Notes: generated by a model not told the origin, from the sequence alone. A DNA stretch of 10,559 nt from Actinomycetota bacterium (GCA_020200675.1 JAIVIG010000015.1:1-10559); one strand, 5' to 3'; shown: positions 1 through 6,284, numbered from the stretch's first letter. Made by a program: numbers and translations.

Positions 1-367
1 GCGTACCTACGACCTCCGGCAGGCCGAGATCCTCGAACTTCGGTACCCCGAACGGTATGAAGCGCATGGCGATCGAGATCGACCCCCGCTGCCGGAACGT
101 GTTGACCCGGAAACGCCCTACCCCACCTACCGCGAAGGAGAAATCCGCCTCCCCGCGCTCCTCGAACTCCTCGAGTAGCCTCTCCGACATGATGCCCCTC
201 GCGAGACCCTCGGTGTCCACCGGCCGCAAAACCTCGTATCCTTCCAGATACTCGAGCAGACCATGCACCCGGACCGCCGGCGGCGATCCCACCTTCAAGT
301 GCAGGTCGCTGCCCTCCTTCTGGACCAGCTTACTCGCCAACTCGTCGATCCGGGGTTGCCGCAACAC
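1..367 (-). CDS. pilT: PilT/PilU-type twitching motility ATPase, N-terminal part, cut by left edge
   Basis: PilT is the hexameric ATPase that powers retraction of type IV pili at the cytoplasmic face of the inner membrane. The reverse strand from 367 to 1 reads without a stop and gives the typical PilT N-domain: IDELASKLVQKEGSDLHLK (about residues 5-23), then a GSPPAVRVHG stretch, then a GRFRVNTFRQRGSISIAMR block and IPFGVPKFEDLGLPEVV. The gene leaves the window just before the expected Walker A loop, so the ATP-binding site cannot be checked. The start is placed at GTG 367 because a GGAGG lies at 381-377 with 9-base spacing; TTG 370 (6-base spacing) is an equal alternative, and an in-frame TAG at 376-374 closes the frame upstream. 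The neighbouring pilus genes would lie off the left edge. Family identity is clear; PilT versus PilU cannot be separated from this part. Confidence 0.9.
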   Translation of the reverse strand, partial: MLRQPRIDELASKLVQKEGSDLHLKVGSPPAVRVHGLLEYLEGYEVLRPVDTEGLARGIMSERLLEEFEERGEADFSFAVGGVGRFRVNTFRQRGSISIAMRFIPFGVPKFEDLGLPEVVGT

Positions 368-370
368 CAA

Positions 371-560
371 CCACTACCTCCGTCAGCTACAACTAACGCC
401 CTACCCCACGGTTGTCGTCCCAACACCGATTACGATTATCCTTTAACCGCTACCCGATAGATACACCTGTTACCCAGGCGTCCCGCGAAATCACCCGCCT
501 GCTGGATCTCAACCTTAAACTCACCTAACCCTTTACTAATACGTTATGTTATCTTCGTTG
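371..560 (-). promoter_or_regulatory. Leader region of pilT with a hairpin
   Basis: This stretch lies upstream of pilT and is much richer in A/T than the coding DNA, as expected of a promoter and leader. It contains a perfect 6-bp inverted repeat, CAGGCG at 475-480 and CGCCTG at 496-501, with a 15-base loop. The pairing can extend into neighbouring C/G bases with a bulge. A/T-rich hexamers around 535-555 read on the minus strand could be -10 elements (TATTAG, TAACAT), but no convincing -35 is visible. I looked for the conserved cores of c-di-GMP riboswitches, which would suit a pilus gene, and did not find them. The function is therefore open. Confidence 0.35.
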
Positions 561-716
561 CACGATGCGATTCTGGTTAAAGCTCAAGATGTGGTGCTGG
601 GTGGTTGGAGGATGGCGTCATATCGTGGGCGGTTTTCATCGGTGGGAGGTATTTGGCTTAGGTAAAGGGATTTGTCGGGGTTGCGCTGGTTTGGATCGGG
701 TGTTAGCTTTTTGTCG
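561..716. other. Gene-free G/T-rich stretch
   Basis: No protein gene is supported here. The plus strand is strikingly rich in G and T and poor in C, with several GGG/GG runs (around 600-650 and 675-700). Short open frames such as 565-762 translate to tryptophan- and glycine-rich peptides that simply mirror this composition and have no ribosome binding site. The skew stops near the hairpin array that begins at 717, so this may be the 5' part of the same transcript. That link is inference. Confidence 0.4.
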
Positions 717-885
717 GGTAGATCCGGTGGACCCCGGGGCTCGGTTTAAAGCTTGGGGTTAGACGCGGGATCTACCGGGGCCTCACTTCTCGGGAGGGGG
801 GTGGTGAGGCCCAAGATCAAGGCTCCCCGGGGGGAGGGGCCATGATCGATGGGGCGCTCCGACCCGGAAGGAGCGCCCCATTCTA
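717..885 (+). ncRNA. Candidate structured RNA: four consecutive hairpins
   Basis: Four strong stems follow one another almost without gaps. Hairpin 1: GGTAGATCC (717-725) with GGATCTACC (768-776), 9 bp perfect, enclosing ACCCC (731-735) with GGGGT (755-759) and a small GCT/AGC stem. Hairpin 2: GGGCCTCAC (778-786) with GTGAGGCCC (804-812), 9 bp perfect. Hairpin 3: 815-823 with 839-847 (8 of 9 pairs), continued inside by TCCCC (824-828) with GGGGA (831-835). Hairpin 4: 850-860 with 870-880, 11 bp perfect with a 9-base loop, followed on the plus strand by ATTCTAG and, further on, a T-run, so it resembles an intrinsic terminator. The plus strand is favoured because of that terminator-like end. 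It does not match tmRNA, RNase P RNA, SRP RNA, 6S RNA or a T-box by eye. A compound terminator or recombination site is the main alternative. Confidence 0.45.
850..880 (+). terminator. Perfect 11-bp GC-rich hairpin, terminator-like
   Basis: TGGGGCGCTCC (850-860) pairs completely with GGAGCGCCCCA (870-880) around the loop gacccggaa. On the plus strand it is followed by ATTCTAGTTGATAG and then TTTTT at 894-898; this tail is T-rich but the T-run is late for a classical intrinsic terminator. On the minus strand, downstream of the glycosyltransferase gene, the tail has no T-run, although the stem could still stop or protect transcripts from that side. The hairpin directly abuts the inverted-repeat element starting at 883. 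Confidence 0.5.
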
Positions 886-1070
886 GTTGATAGTTTTTAG
901 TTCTCAGTTTTCAGAAGAGATGGTGGGAGGAACCGCCGTGTGATCCCGTGGCTGCTCTGGTTCGCGGTACTTTGGAAGTGTCGGGCTCGACACCTCTTGC
1001 CAGAATCTCACGAGACAAGTAAGAAGCGCACCCAGCAACTGACAACTGAAAACTAATAATTGACTACTAG
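883..1070. mobile_element. MITE-like element with CTAG ends and terminal inverted repeats
   Basis: The left arm 887-914 and the reverse complement of the right arm 1039-1066 match at 21 of 28 positions without gaps, with the shared core AGTT.TCAGTT.TCAG. Both arms are flanked by CTAG (883-886 and 1067-1070), either a 4-bp target duplication or the tips of the repeats. The arms are A/T-rich and unlike the surrounding GC-rich DNA. The 120-bp interior has no plausible gene but holds a perfect 6-bp hairpin, GTGTCG (978-983) with CGACAC (988-993). The element sits between the hairpin array and the end of the glycosyltransferase gene, and its right CTAG supplies that gene's stop codon. No transposase is present, so any movement would depend on enzymes encoded elsewhere. 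A pair of independent A/T-rich intergenic repeats is the alternative. Confidence 0.5.
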
Positions 1071-2662
1071 TAGAACATCGGTACGGAGGTGCTGGCGTAG
1101 GCGGTGAGCCAGTGGAGGTCTTCCTGGGTGAACTGTTCGGTGGAGTTGCGGGTGGCGTAGACGACGCCAATCGGCTGGTCCCCGTCGAAAACCGGGACGG
1201 CCAGGGAGCTGGTCCAGCGGGTGTTGGTGCGGGCCTGGGGGAGGCGTCTGGGGCCGGTCACCACGAGGGTGGGTTGGGAAGTGCGGAGAACGAGCTCTAT
1301 GGCGCTTCTGTCGGCGGTCGCGAGCGGGAGCGAGGCGTCTACTATCCCCGCGGACGACAGCGCTACGGGGGAGAGGTCTCCGGCGCGTACGAGGCCGACC
1401 CAGTCCGCTTTTAGCTCCTCGCGCGCCTCTTTGGCTACCACTTCGGGTGGGGCTTTGGGGTCGAGGCCCTTCGACGTGGAGGGGCGGAAGACGAAGCGGG
1501 AGCTCAGGATGAAGTTCGAGCACGTCCCCGCGACGATGCCGAGGAAGGCGGCTATTGCGTAGTAGGGGAAGTCCGTACCGAGGTATTGGATCAGGGGGTA
1601 ATAGACCGCGAAGTTCGCGCCCAGAGCCACGATCGCCACCGGGTAGGCGAGTGCCCCGCGCAGGAGGAAGTGGATCCTGCTCGAGTGCCTGACGTCGCGC
1701 CAGGTGAAGGCGTTGTTGAGCAGAAAGTTGCTCAGGATGCTGAGACCCACGGCCACTATCCAGGCCACGGTCGGACCGGCGTCGAAGTACTCGACGAGGG
1801 TTATGAGGGTGAGCAGGTTTACCAGCACGCCCGAAACCCCCACCAGGGCGAACTTCCAGAAGCGCCCGGCCGAGGGGACGTACCAGAACAGGCTCGCTAT
1901 GTGCGCCAGGTACTCCAGGCCCTGGCTTACGTTCGCCTTCGAGACCCCGGCGTTGCGCGCCTGGAAGTTCAGCGGCACCTCGGCCACCCTCAGCTCCGGT
2001 GCGCAGACCAGGATCTCGAGCAGTATCTTGAACCCCGTCGGACGGAACTGGATGCCGGAGATGGCCGCGTTCTTCACCAGGAAGAAACCCGTCATGGGAT
2101 CGCTGGTCTTCCTCGCCTCCTTGAAGACGACGCGGGCCAGTGACCTGCTGCCGACGGAGATGGCTTTGCGCATGGGTCCCGGGAGACCGGCGTAGCTGCC
2201 GCCCCGAGCGTAGCGGCTCGCCACCACCACGTCCGCTCCCGAAGCGCGGGCCTCCTCGAGCATCTCCCGCACCTTGGAGGGAGGATGCTGCAGGTCCGCG
2301 TCCATCACGCAGGTGTACTCGCTCTCGTTCGCGACCGCGTCCATGCCCGTCGCGACGGCCGTCGAGAGGCCGCCCCCCCGCTCGGCCTCGGCACGTTGGA
2401 TCAGGACTACCTGGCTATCCTCTTCGCTCAGGGACCGGATCACCGCCGGCGTCTCGTCGGTCGAGTCGTCCACAAAGACGATCCGGTAGTCTACCCCCGA
2501 CAACGATTCCTCGAGCTCCCGCATCAACCGCGGTACGTTCTTGGCCTCGTTGCGCGTCGGGATTACCAGCGTCAGGAAAGCGCCCCTCCTCGCGGAACTC
2601 CTGGCTTCCTGCGCGCCCGCCGAAATTTGCTCCTCCGGCTTCATGATCGAGTAGGCTAACAT
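1067..2662 (-). CDS. GT2 glycosyltransferase - GtrA membrane domain - GAF-like domain fusion
   Basis: This is a predicted membrane enzyme of 531 aa from ATG 2662. Residues about 30-240 are a dolichyl/polyprenyl-phosphate mannosyltransferase-type GT2 domain: TLVIPTRNEAKNVP, the VDDST loop, the metal-binding D-A-D of VMDADLQHPP (residues 121-123), and DPMTGFFLV. Residues about 268-395 form a GtrA-like domain with about four hydrophobic helices, starting FWKFALVGVSGVLVNLL and ending NFILSSRFVF. GT2-GtrA proteins typically move sugars onto or with polyprenyl phosphate for cell-surface glycans. The last about 110 residues look like a degenerate GAF domain (SSLAVPVFDGDQPIGVVYA, then FTQEDLHWLTAYA), which is unusual on such enzymes. 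The start is uncertain: GTG 2698 and ATG 2644 are in frame and none has a good ribosome binding site. The stop codon lies inside the CTAG end of the adjacent repeat element, so the natural C-terminus may have been altered. Confidence 0.88.
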   Translation of the reverse strand: MLAYSIMKPEEQISAGAQEARSSARRGAFLTLVIPTRNEAKNVPRLMRELEESLSGVDYRIVFVDDSTDETPAVIRSLSEEDSQVVLIQRAEAERGGGLSTAVATGMDAVANESEYTCVMDADLQHPPSKVREMLEEARASGADVVVASRYARGGSYAGLPGPMRKAISVGSRSLARVVFKEARKTSDPMTGFFLVKNAAISGIQFRPTGFKILLEILVCAPELRVAEVPLNFQARNAGVSKANVSQGLEYLAHIASLFWYVPSAGRFWKFALVGVSGVLVNLLTLITLVEYFDAGPTVAWIVAVGLSILSNFLLNNAFTWRDVRHSSRIHFLLRGALAYPVAIVALGANFAVYYPLIQYLGTDFPYYAIAAFLGIVAGTCSNFILSSRFVFRPSTSKGLDPKAPPEVVAKEAREELKADWVGLVRAGDLSPVALSSAGIVDASLPLATADRSAIELVLRTSQPTLVVTGPRRLPQARTNTRWTSSLAVPVFDGDQPIGVVYATRNSTEQFTQEDLHWLTAYASTSVPMFY

Positions 2663-2695
2663 ACGGCGCAAACGGCCCCAACAACACGGACGCAC

Positions 2696-2715
2696 CACGG
2701 GTAAACTAACCCGTG
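2696..2715. promoter_or_regulatory. Palindromic operator-like site between divergent genes
   Basis: CACGGGT (2696-2702) and ACCCGTG (2709-2715) form a perfect 7-bp inverted repeat with a 6-base AAACTA spacer. The site lies between the divergent glycosyltransferase and acylphosphatase genes, 35 bases before the acylphosphatase ATG. The A/T-rich centre could also serve as part of a -10 box. Dyads of this size in divergent promoters commonly bind a dimeric regulator, but no regulator is recognisable nearby, so the role is inferred from shape and position only. Confidence 0.4.
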
Positions 2716-2749
2716 AGACTTGGAGTAGAGAGCGCAGAGGAGGCTAGAG

Positions 2750-3025
2750 ATGGCTAACGAAGAACGGGCACACGTTTTCGTTTCGGGACGCGTGCAGGGC
2801 GTGGCCTTCCGCGACGCGACGCGGAGCCAGGCCGAGCAGCTCGGTTTGAGCGGCTGGGTCCGCAACACCCAGGACGGCCAAGTCGAGGCAGTCTTCGAGG
2901 GCGACCCGGACACGGTGCAACAGATGATCGAGTGGTGCAATAGCGGCCCGTCGAGCGCGGACGTCGAGGACGTCTCCGTAGACAACGACCAGCCCGAAGG
3001 CCTCTCTGGCTTCGAGGTCCGTTGA
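2750..3025 (+). CDS. acyP: Acylphosphatase
   Basis: This 91-aa protein is the usual length of the acylphosphatase family, small cytoplasmic enzymes that hydrolyse carboxyl-phosphate bonds such as acetyl phosphate. The two family signatures are present: GRVQGVAFRDATRSQAEQLG (residues 13-32) with the phosphate-binding Arg21, and GWVRNTQDGQVEAVFEGD (residues 35-52) with the catalytic Asn39. The common aromatic after QGV is Ala here (VAFR instead of VWFR or VFFR), a tolerated variation. ATG 2750 has a GAGGAGG ribosome binding site at 2737-2743 with 6-base spacing. It is the first gene of a plus-strand operon and overlaps the next gene by 4 bases (TTGA). Confidence 0.95.
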   Translation: MANEERAHVFVSGRVQGVAFRDATRSQAEQLGLSGWVRNTQDGQVEAVFEGDPDTVQQMIEWCNSGPSSADVEDVSVDNDQPEGLSGFEVR

Positions 3026-3981
3026 ACACCCCACCAACGAACGACATACCCGACTCTCTCAAACGCCTCCTCGACGTGTCGGGGGCGGAGATCTCCTTCG
3101 ACCGTCCCATAGACCACGGCTCCCAATACCGCGTGACCCGCGGTCCGGATGCCGCGACGCTGAATGTCTACACCACGGGAAAAATCTCGACCGGAGGTAA
3201 AGCTTCACTCTTATTGGAACTGCTCGAAGGCTGGCGCCTGGCCCAGGCTGCCGAAGCGAGCGCCGGAGAGCGAAGGTCGGTGAAGGCGGCCGAGTCAGAC
3301 GGGACGCCGCGGGTGGGCACCGACGAGGCCGGTAAGGGCGACTATTTTGGTCCGCTGGTCGTCGCGGGAGTGCGGGTATTGGGGAAGGAAGCGGCCCGAT
3401 ATCTGCGGGAGATAGGGGCGAGAGACTCGAAAACTCTGAGCGTTCTCGGGGCGAGGGACCTGGCGCGGCGCATCCTGGAGTCGATGATCGGTGCAGAGAA
3501 CACGCGCGTCGTGGTTCTCCGACCACGGGAGTACGAGACACGCAGGAGGGCCGCTGGCGACATCAACAAGCTTCTAGCTGAGATCAACGTTCAGATATTC
3601 GGTGAGCTTGGAGCCGGAGTCGAGCTTTTCGTCGTGGACGAGTTCGCGAAGGCGGCCCGCTCGTACATAGAGCCTCGGCTCTCGCCGGGGGTGCGGCTGG
3701 AGGTGCGGCCGAGGGCGGAGGACGACGTGGCCGTCGCGGCGGCTTCGGTGCTGGCGCGGGCGCGGTATCTCGAGGAGATGGAGGCGCTCTCGGAAGAGGT
3801 GAGGTTCGAGCTGCCGCGGGGGGCGACGCACGTGCTCGGGGCCGCCCGGCGGGTGGTCGAGGAGCGGGGCGAGGAGGGCCTGGCGGAGGTGGCGAAGATC
3901 CACTTCGGCACGACGGCGCGGGTGCTGGAGGCGCAGGAGAAGGTCCGCGAACGAGGAGGGCGTTTTGATAGATCTTCGTAG
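3022..3981 (+). CDS. rnhC: Ribonuclease HIII
   Basis: RNase HIII cuts the RNA strand of RNA-DNA hybrids in the cytoplasm. The 319-aa protein has an N-terminal TBP-like substrate-binding domain (about residues 1-75, with LNVYTTGKISTGGKAS) and then a catalytic RNase H fold starting TDEAGKGDYFGPLVVAGV. The acidic active-site positions are visible: Asp101 and Glu102 in DEAGKGD, Asp206 in VVDEFAKA, and the EDD of residues 233-235 before VAVAAASVLARARY. The conserved RDSKTLS is at residues 134-140. The start is TTG 3022, overlapping the acylphosphatase stop by 4 bases; a GAGGT at 3014-3018 is close to it, and translational coupling probably helps. RNase HIII rather than HII is indicated by the N-domain and the GKGD form of the first motif. 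Confidence 0.93.
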   Translation: MNTPPTNDIPDSLKRLLDVSGAEISFDRPIDHGSQYRVTRGPDAATLNVYTTGKISTGGKASLLLELLEGWRLAQAAEASAGERRSVKAAESDGTPRVGTDEAGKGDYFGPLVVAGVRVLGKEAARYLREIGARDSKTLSVLGARDLARRILESMIGAENTRVVVLRPREYETRRRAAGDINKLLAEINVQIFGELGAGVELFVVDEFAKAARSYIEPRLSPGVRLEVRPRAEDDVAVAAASVLARARYLEEMEALSEEVRFELPRGATHVLGAARRVVEERGEEGLAEVAKIHFGTTARVLEAQEKVRERGGRFDRSS

Positions 3982-4984
3982 TGATACCGTGACGAAGCCG
4001 ACGGAGGGGATGCGCCGGGCGATGGCCGGGGCGGCAGTCGGGGACGATGTTTTCGGGGAGGATCCCACGGTCAACCGTCTGGAGGAGTACGTTGCGGAGC
4101 TCCTGGGCAAGGAGGCCGCTATCTACTGCCCTTCGGGGACGATGACCAACCAGATCGGGGTCCATGTATCTACCGGGCGCGGCGACGAGGTGCTCCTGCA
4201 CGAGGACGCCCACATCTTCAACTACGAGGCCGGCGCCCCAGCCCTCCTCTCCGGCGTGCAGGTAAGACCCGTCCTGGGAGAAGGCGGCGTCGTGGCTCCA
4301 GAGACCTTGAGGGCCGCCGTACGCCCCGAGAACGATCACTTCCCCCGACCGAAGCTCCTCTGTCTGGAGAATACTCATAACGTCGCGGGCGGCAGGATCT
4401 TCCCCCTCGGGGAGTTCGCCGCGGTGGCCGCCGAAGCGCGGAGCCTGGGGCTGAAGGTTCACCTCGACGGGGCGCGGCTCTTCAACGCCGCGGTAGCGAC
4501 CGGTATACCGGCCCGCGAGTGGTGCGAGCACGCCGGGACGGTCTCCGTCTGTTCCTCCAAGGGTCTCGGGGCTCCCGTGGGGTCATTGCTGGCTGGCGAG
4601 GAGGAGACCATCCGGGAGGCGAGACGCGCACGCAAGGCGTTCGGCGGCGGTATGCGCCAGGCGGGCGTGATCGCCGCCGCCTCCCTCTACGCCTTCGAGC
4701 ACCACGTGGAGAGGCTCGCAGAAGACTACGAACGCGCGAAGAGGCTCGCCGCGGGCCTCGGCGCCGCCGGCTACCGGGTAGAGCCGCCGGAGACCAACAT
4801 CGTGCTCGTCCAAGTCGAAGACGCCGGCGAGTTCTTGCGAGCCCTCGCCGGCGAGGGCGTGCTCGCCACGCCCCGGAGCAAGGGCGCCGTGCGTTTGTGT
4901 ACCCACCTCGACGTAGGTGACGAGGAGATAGACGCAGCCGTCGAGGCGGTCTCCAGGCTGGCCGTCCACGCCCTCGAACGCTGA
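3965..4984 (+). CDS. ltaE: Low-specificity L-threonine aldolase
   Basis: This is a PLP enzyme that cleaves L-threonine or L-allo-threonine to glycine and acetaldehyde. The 339-aa length is typical for the family. MIDLRSDTVTKPTEGMR and VGDDVFGEDPTVNRLE (residues 1-40) are family hallmarks. His83 of EDAHIFNYEAG, Asp168 and Arg171 of HLDGARLFNA, and the PLP-binding Lys199 of SVCSSKGLGAPVGS fall at the positions expected from characterised members. TTG 3965 is the start: GAGGAGGG at 3953-3960 lies 4 bases upstream and the next residues begin exactly as the family does. It overlaps the end of rnhC by 17 bases, so it belongs to the same operon. Confidence 0.95.
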   Translation: MIDLRSDTVTKPTEGMRRAMAGAAVGDDVFGEDPTVNRLEEYVAELLGKEAAIYCPSGTMTNQIGVHVSTGRGDEVLLHEDAHIFNYEAGAPALLSGVQVRPVLGEGGVVAPETLRAAVRPENDHFPRPKLLCLENTHNVAGGRIFPLGEFAAVAAEARSLGLKVHLDGARLFNAAVATGIPAREWCEHAGTVSVCSSKGLGAPVGSLLAGEEETIREARRARKAFGGGMRQAGVIAAASLYAFEHHVERLAEDYERAKRLAAGLGAAGYRVEPPETNIVLVQVEDAGEFLRALAGEGVLATPRSKGAVRLCTHLDVGDEEIDAAVEAVSRLAVHALER

Positions 4985-4997
4985 GCCGGGGCCCCGG

Positions 4998-5441
4998 ATC
5001 GAAGTTCGACCCGCCGCCCCCGACGAGCTCGCCGAACTCCTCTCCCTCCTCGAAGAGTTCTCGAGAGACGGCGAGCTCGTGCCGCCCTAGTTCACCCGGG
5101 GACTCGCGCGGGCCGTCGAAGCGGGAGACATCGAGGTGCTCGCGGCCCGGGTGGAGCCAGGTGAAGCGCCCGTTGGGGTCGCCGTGCTCGCCTTCCGGCT
5201 CAATGTCTCCGCCGGCGCCTCCTTCGCCAGCATCGAGGACCTATACGTAAGCCCGGGCGTGAGAGGCCGTGGTGCCGGACGGACGCTAATCGAGGCGGTC
5301 GAGGAGCGATGCCGGGCGCGCGGCGTCTCCTACGTCGAGGTCCAGACCGACGATGAGGGGGCGCCGTTCTACGAGGCGTGTGGCTACGAGCCGGAAACGG
5401 GCGTGCGGATGCTATCCCGGTCTGTAGCTTTCGACGATTAG
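4998..5441 (+). pseudogene. GNAT acetyltransferase, interrupted by in-frame TAG
   Basis: From 4998 one frame reads as a complete GNAT-like protein: IEVRPAAPDELAELLSLLEE, then FTRGLARAVEAGDIEVLAAR, the core SIEDLYVSPGVRGRGAGRTLIEAVEERC with the acetyl-CoA-binding RGRGAG, and the C-terminal AVQTDDEG-like strand followed by APFYEACGYEPETG. A TAG at 5088-5090 interrupts this frame, and no ATG, GTG or TTG lies at the expected N-terminus (the frame begins at ATC). The rest still looks conserved, so the damage is probably recent, or it is a sequencing error. A GTG at 5136 could start a 101-aa truncated product, but it lacks a good ribosome binding site and would lose the first strands and helices. 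It directly follows the threonine aldolase stop and was probably the fourth gene of that operon. Confidence 0.75.
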
Positions 5442-5489
5442 CAGGCAGCCGTCGGCAGAAACGAAAAGCCGCAGATTAACGATTGTCCG

Positions 5490-6002
5490 TTATCCGAACT
5501 CCTTCACCTGGTACATGGAGACCTCGCGGAAGCCGAGCTCTTCGTAGAACTTGCGGGCGCGGGTGTTGCTGGCGGCGACCTGGAGCGAGATGCCGTCGGC
5601 GCCTTTTTGCCCGGCCCACTTCCGGCACTCCTCGAAGAGGGCGTGGCCTATCCCCAGGCTTCGGTGGTCGGGGACGACGTAGACGTCTTCGACTGCCGCC
5701 CAGGTTTTGGGCTTGAAGGCGGGGGAGCCCTCGCGCAGCTCGCCGGAGAGGAAGCCCACGACTTCGCCGTTTCTCTCGGCAACGAAGAGGCAGGAGTGGG
5801 AGCTCGAGGAGAGGTCGGCGAGAAAGCGGCGCATGACCTTCTCGGCGTCGGGGGCGGTGGCGTAGACGGGGTCGTAGAGGGTGTGCTCCTCAGCGCTCTG
5901 TACCCAGAGACGCGCGGCGGCCGTGGCGTCGTCTCGCTTACCGGGACGGACGGTGAAGCGTGCTTTCTCCGCGCCCTCGACCTGGTTGCCTCGTTCTTCC
6001 AT
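5490..6002 (-). CDS. GNAT family N-acetyltransferase
   Basis: The predicted product is a 170-aa cytoplasmic acetyl-CoA-dependent acyltransferase of unknown substrate. The N-terminus FTVRPGKRDDATAAARLW (residues 16-33) is a typical GNAT opening. CLFVAERNGEVVGFLSG (residues 71-87) forms strands 2-3. VEDVYVVPDHRSLGIGHALFEECRKWA (residues 104-130) is motif A, with RSLGIG fitting the R/Q-x-x-G-x-G/A pyrophosphate loop. LQVAASNTRARKFYEELGFRE (residues 140-160) is motif B. The start is ATG 6002; a longer in-frame extension upstream gives an Arg/Asp/Glu-rich sequence that is the shadow of the membrane-gene remnant on the other strand. GGGG just upstream is a weak ribosome binding site. It converges on the broken GNAT frame, but the two are not obviously duplicates. 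Confidence 0.9.
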   Translation of the reverse strand: MEERGNQVEGAEKARFTVRPGKRDDATAAARLWVQSAEEHTLYDPVYATAPDAEKVMRRFLADLSSSSHSCLFVAERNGEVVGFLSGELREGSPAFKPKTWAAVEDVYVVPDHRSLGIGHALFEECRKWAGQKGADGISLQVAASNTRARKFYEELGFREVSMYQVKEFG

Positions 6003-6284
6003 GCCCCAATCGTAGCGGATTACCGCCGCTCGTGGCGGAGCCGGATGCTCGCGAACGTTGCGCTTGTCGCCTCCGCGATCGTCGCGGTCACCCCGTTCGT
6101 GGCCGGCCCGGTAATGTCGGCGAGCATCCGCCTTTTCGAGGGGATCTTCACGGAGGCGTTTCTCGGCTCGTTCTTCGCGACCCTGTTGCTCTTCGCCCCG
6201 GGCGTCACCCTGCTCGCGATGGTCGCGCCGTTCGCGATCCGGGTTCTTGCGCAAGGTGGGCGAGACCGGTGGATAACGATCTGA
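6003..6284 (+). pseudogene. Remnant of a spermidine-synthase-type membrane protein
   Basis: The frame reads APIVADYRRSWRSR, two hydrophobic segments (VALVASAIVAVTPFVAGPV and GSFFATLLLFAPGVTLLAMV), then PFAIRVLAQ. This pattern, especially LLLFAPGVTLLAMVAPFAIR, closely resembles the middle of the membrane half of fused MFS/spermidine synthase proteins, where a helix ends in GMVSPFAIRL and is followed by a vGr.aG.lya.st.Gs segment. Here that following segment is absent: the frame ends at a TGA (6282-6284) soon after the motif. The N-terminal helices are also missing, because similarity starts right where the divergent GNAT gene begins. A small 79-aa protein from ATG 6045 (GGAG at 6037-6040) is formally possible, but a decayed fragment is more likely. 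The family assignment is by recalled pattern only. Confidence 0.55.

Noticed and set aside
430..525. Possible c-di-GMP-I riboswitch in the pilT leader, because of GGGACGC and GGGTAGCGG on the minus strand.
   Set aside because: The conserved CAGGGCAAACC start and the tetraloop receptor spacing are not present; only short chance matches remain.
565..762. Plus-strand open frame of 65 codons.
   Set aside because: Trp/Gly-rich composition mirrors the G/T skew; no ribosome binding site and no recognisable family.
800..812. GGGTGGTGAGG as a possible T-box antiterminator core.
   Set aside because: The required TGGTACCGCG core is absent, and no aminoacyl-tRNA or amino-acid gene follows.
861..875. 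CCGGAAGGAGC resembles the SRP RNA tetraloop region (CCGGAAGGAAGC).
   Set aside because: The flanking bases form a simple perfect hairpin and the conserved SRP internal loops are missing.
1586..2143. Long plus-strand frames inside the glycosyltransferase gene.
   Set aside because: Antisense shadows of a clearly conserved minus-strand gene.
6003..6254. N-terminal extension of the minus-strand GNAT protein.
   Set aside because: Arg/Glu/Asp-rich low-complexity sequence antisense to the membrane-gene remnant; the GNAT domain begins properly after ATG 6002.
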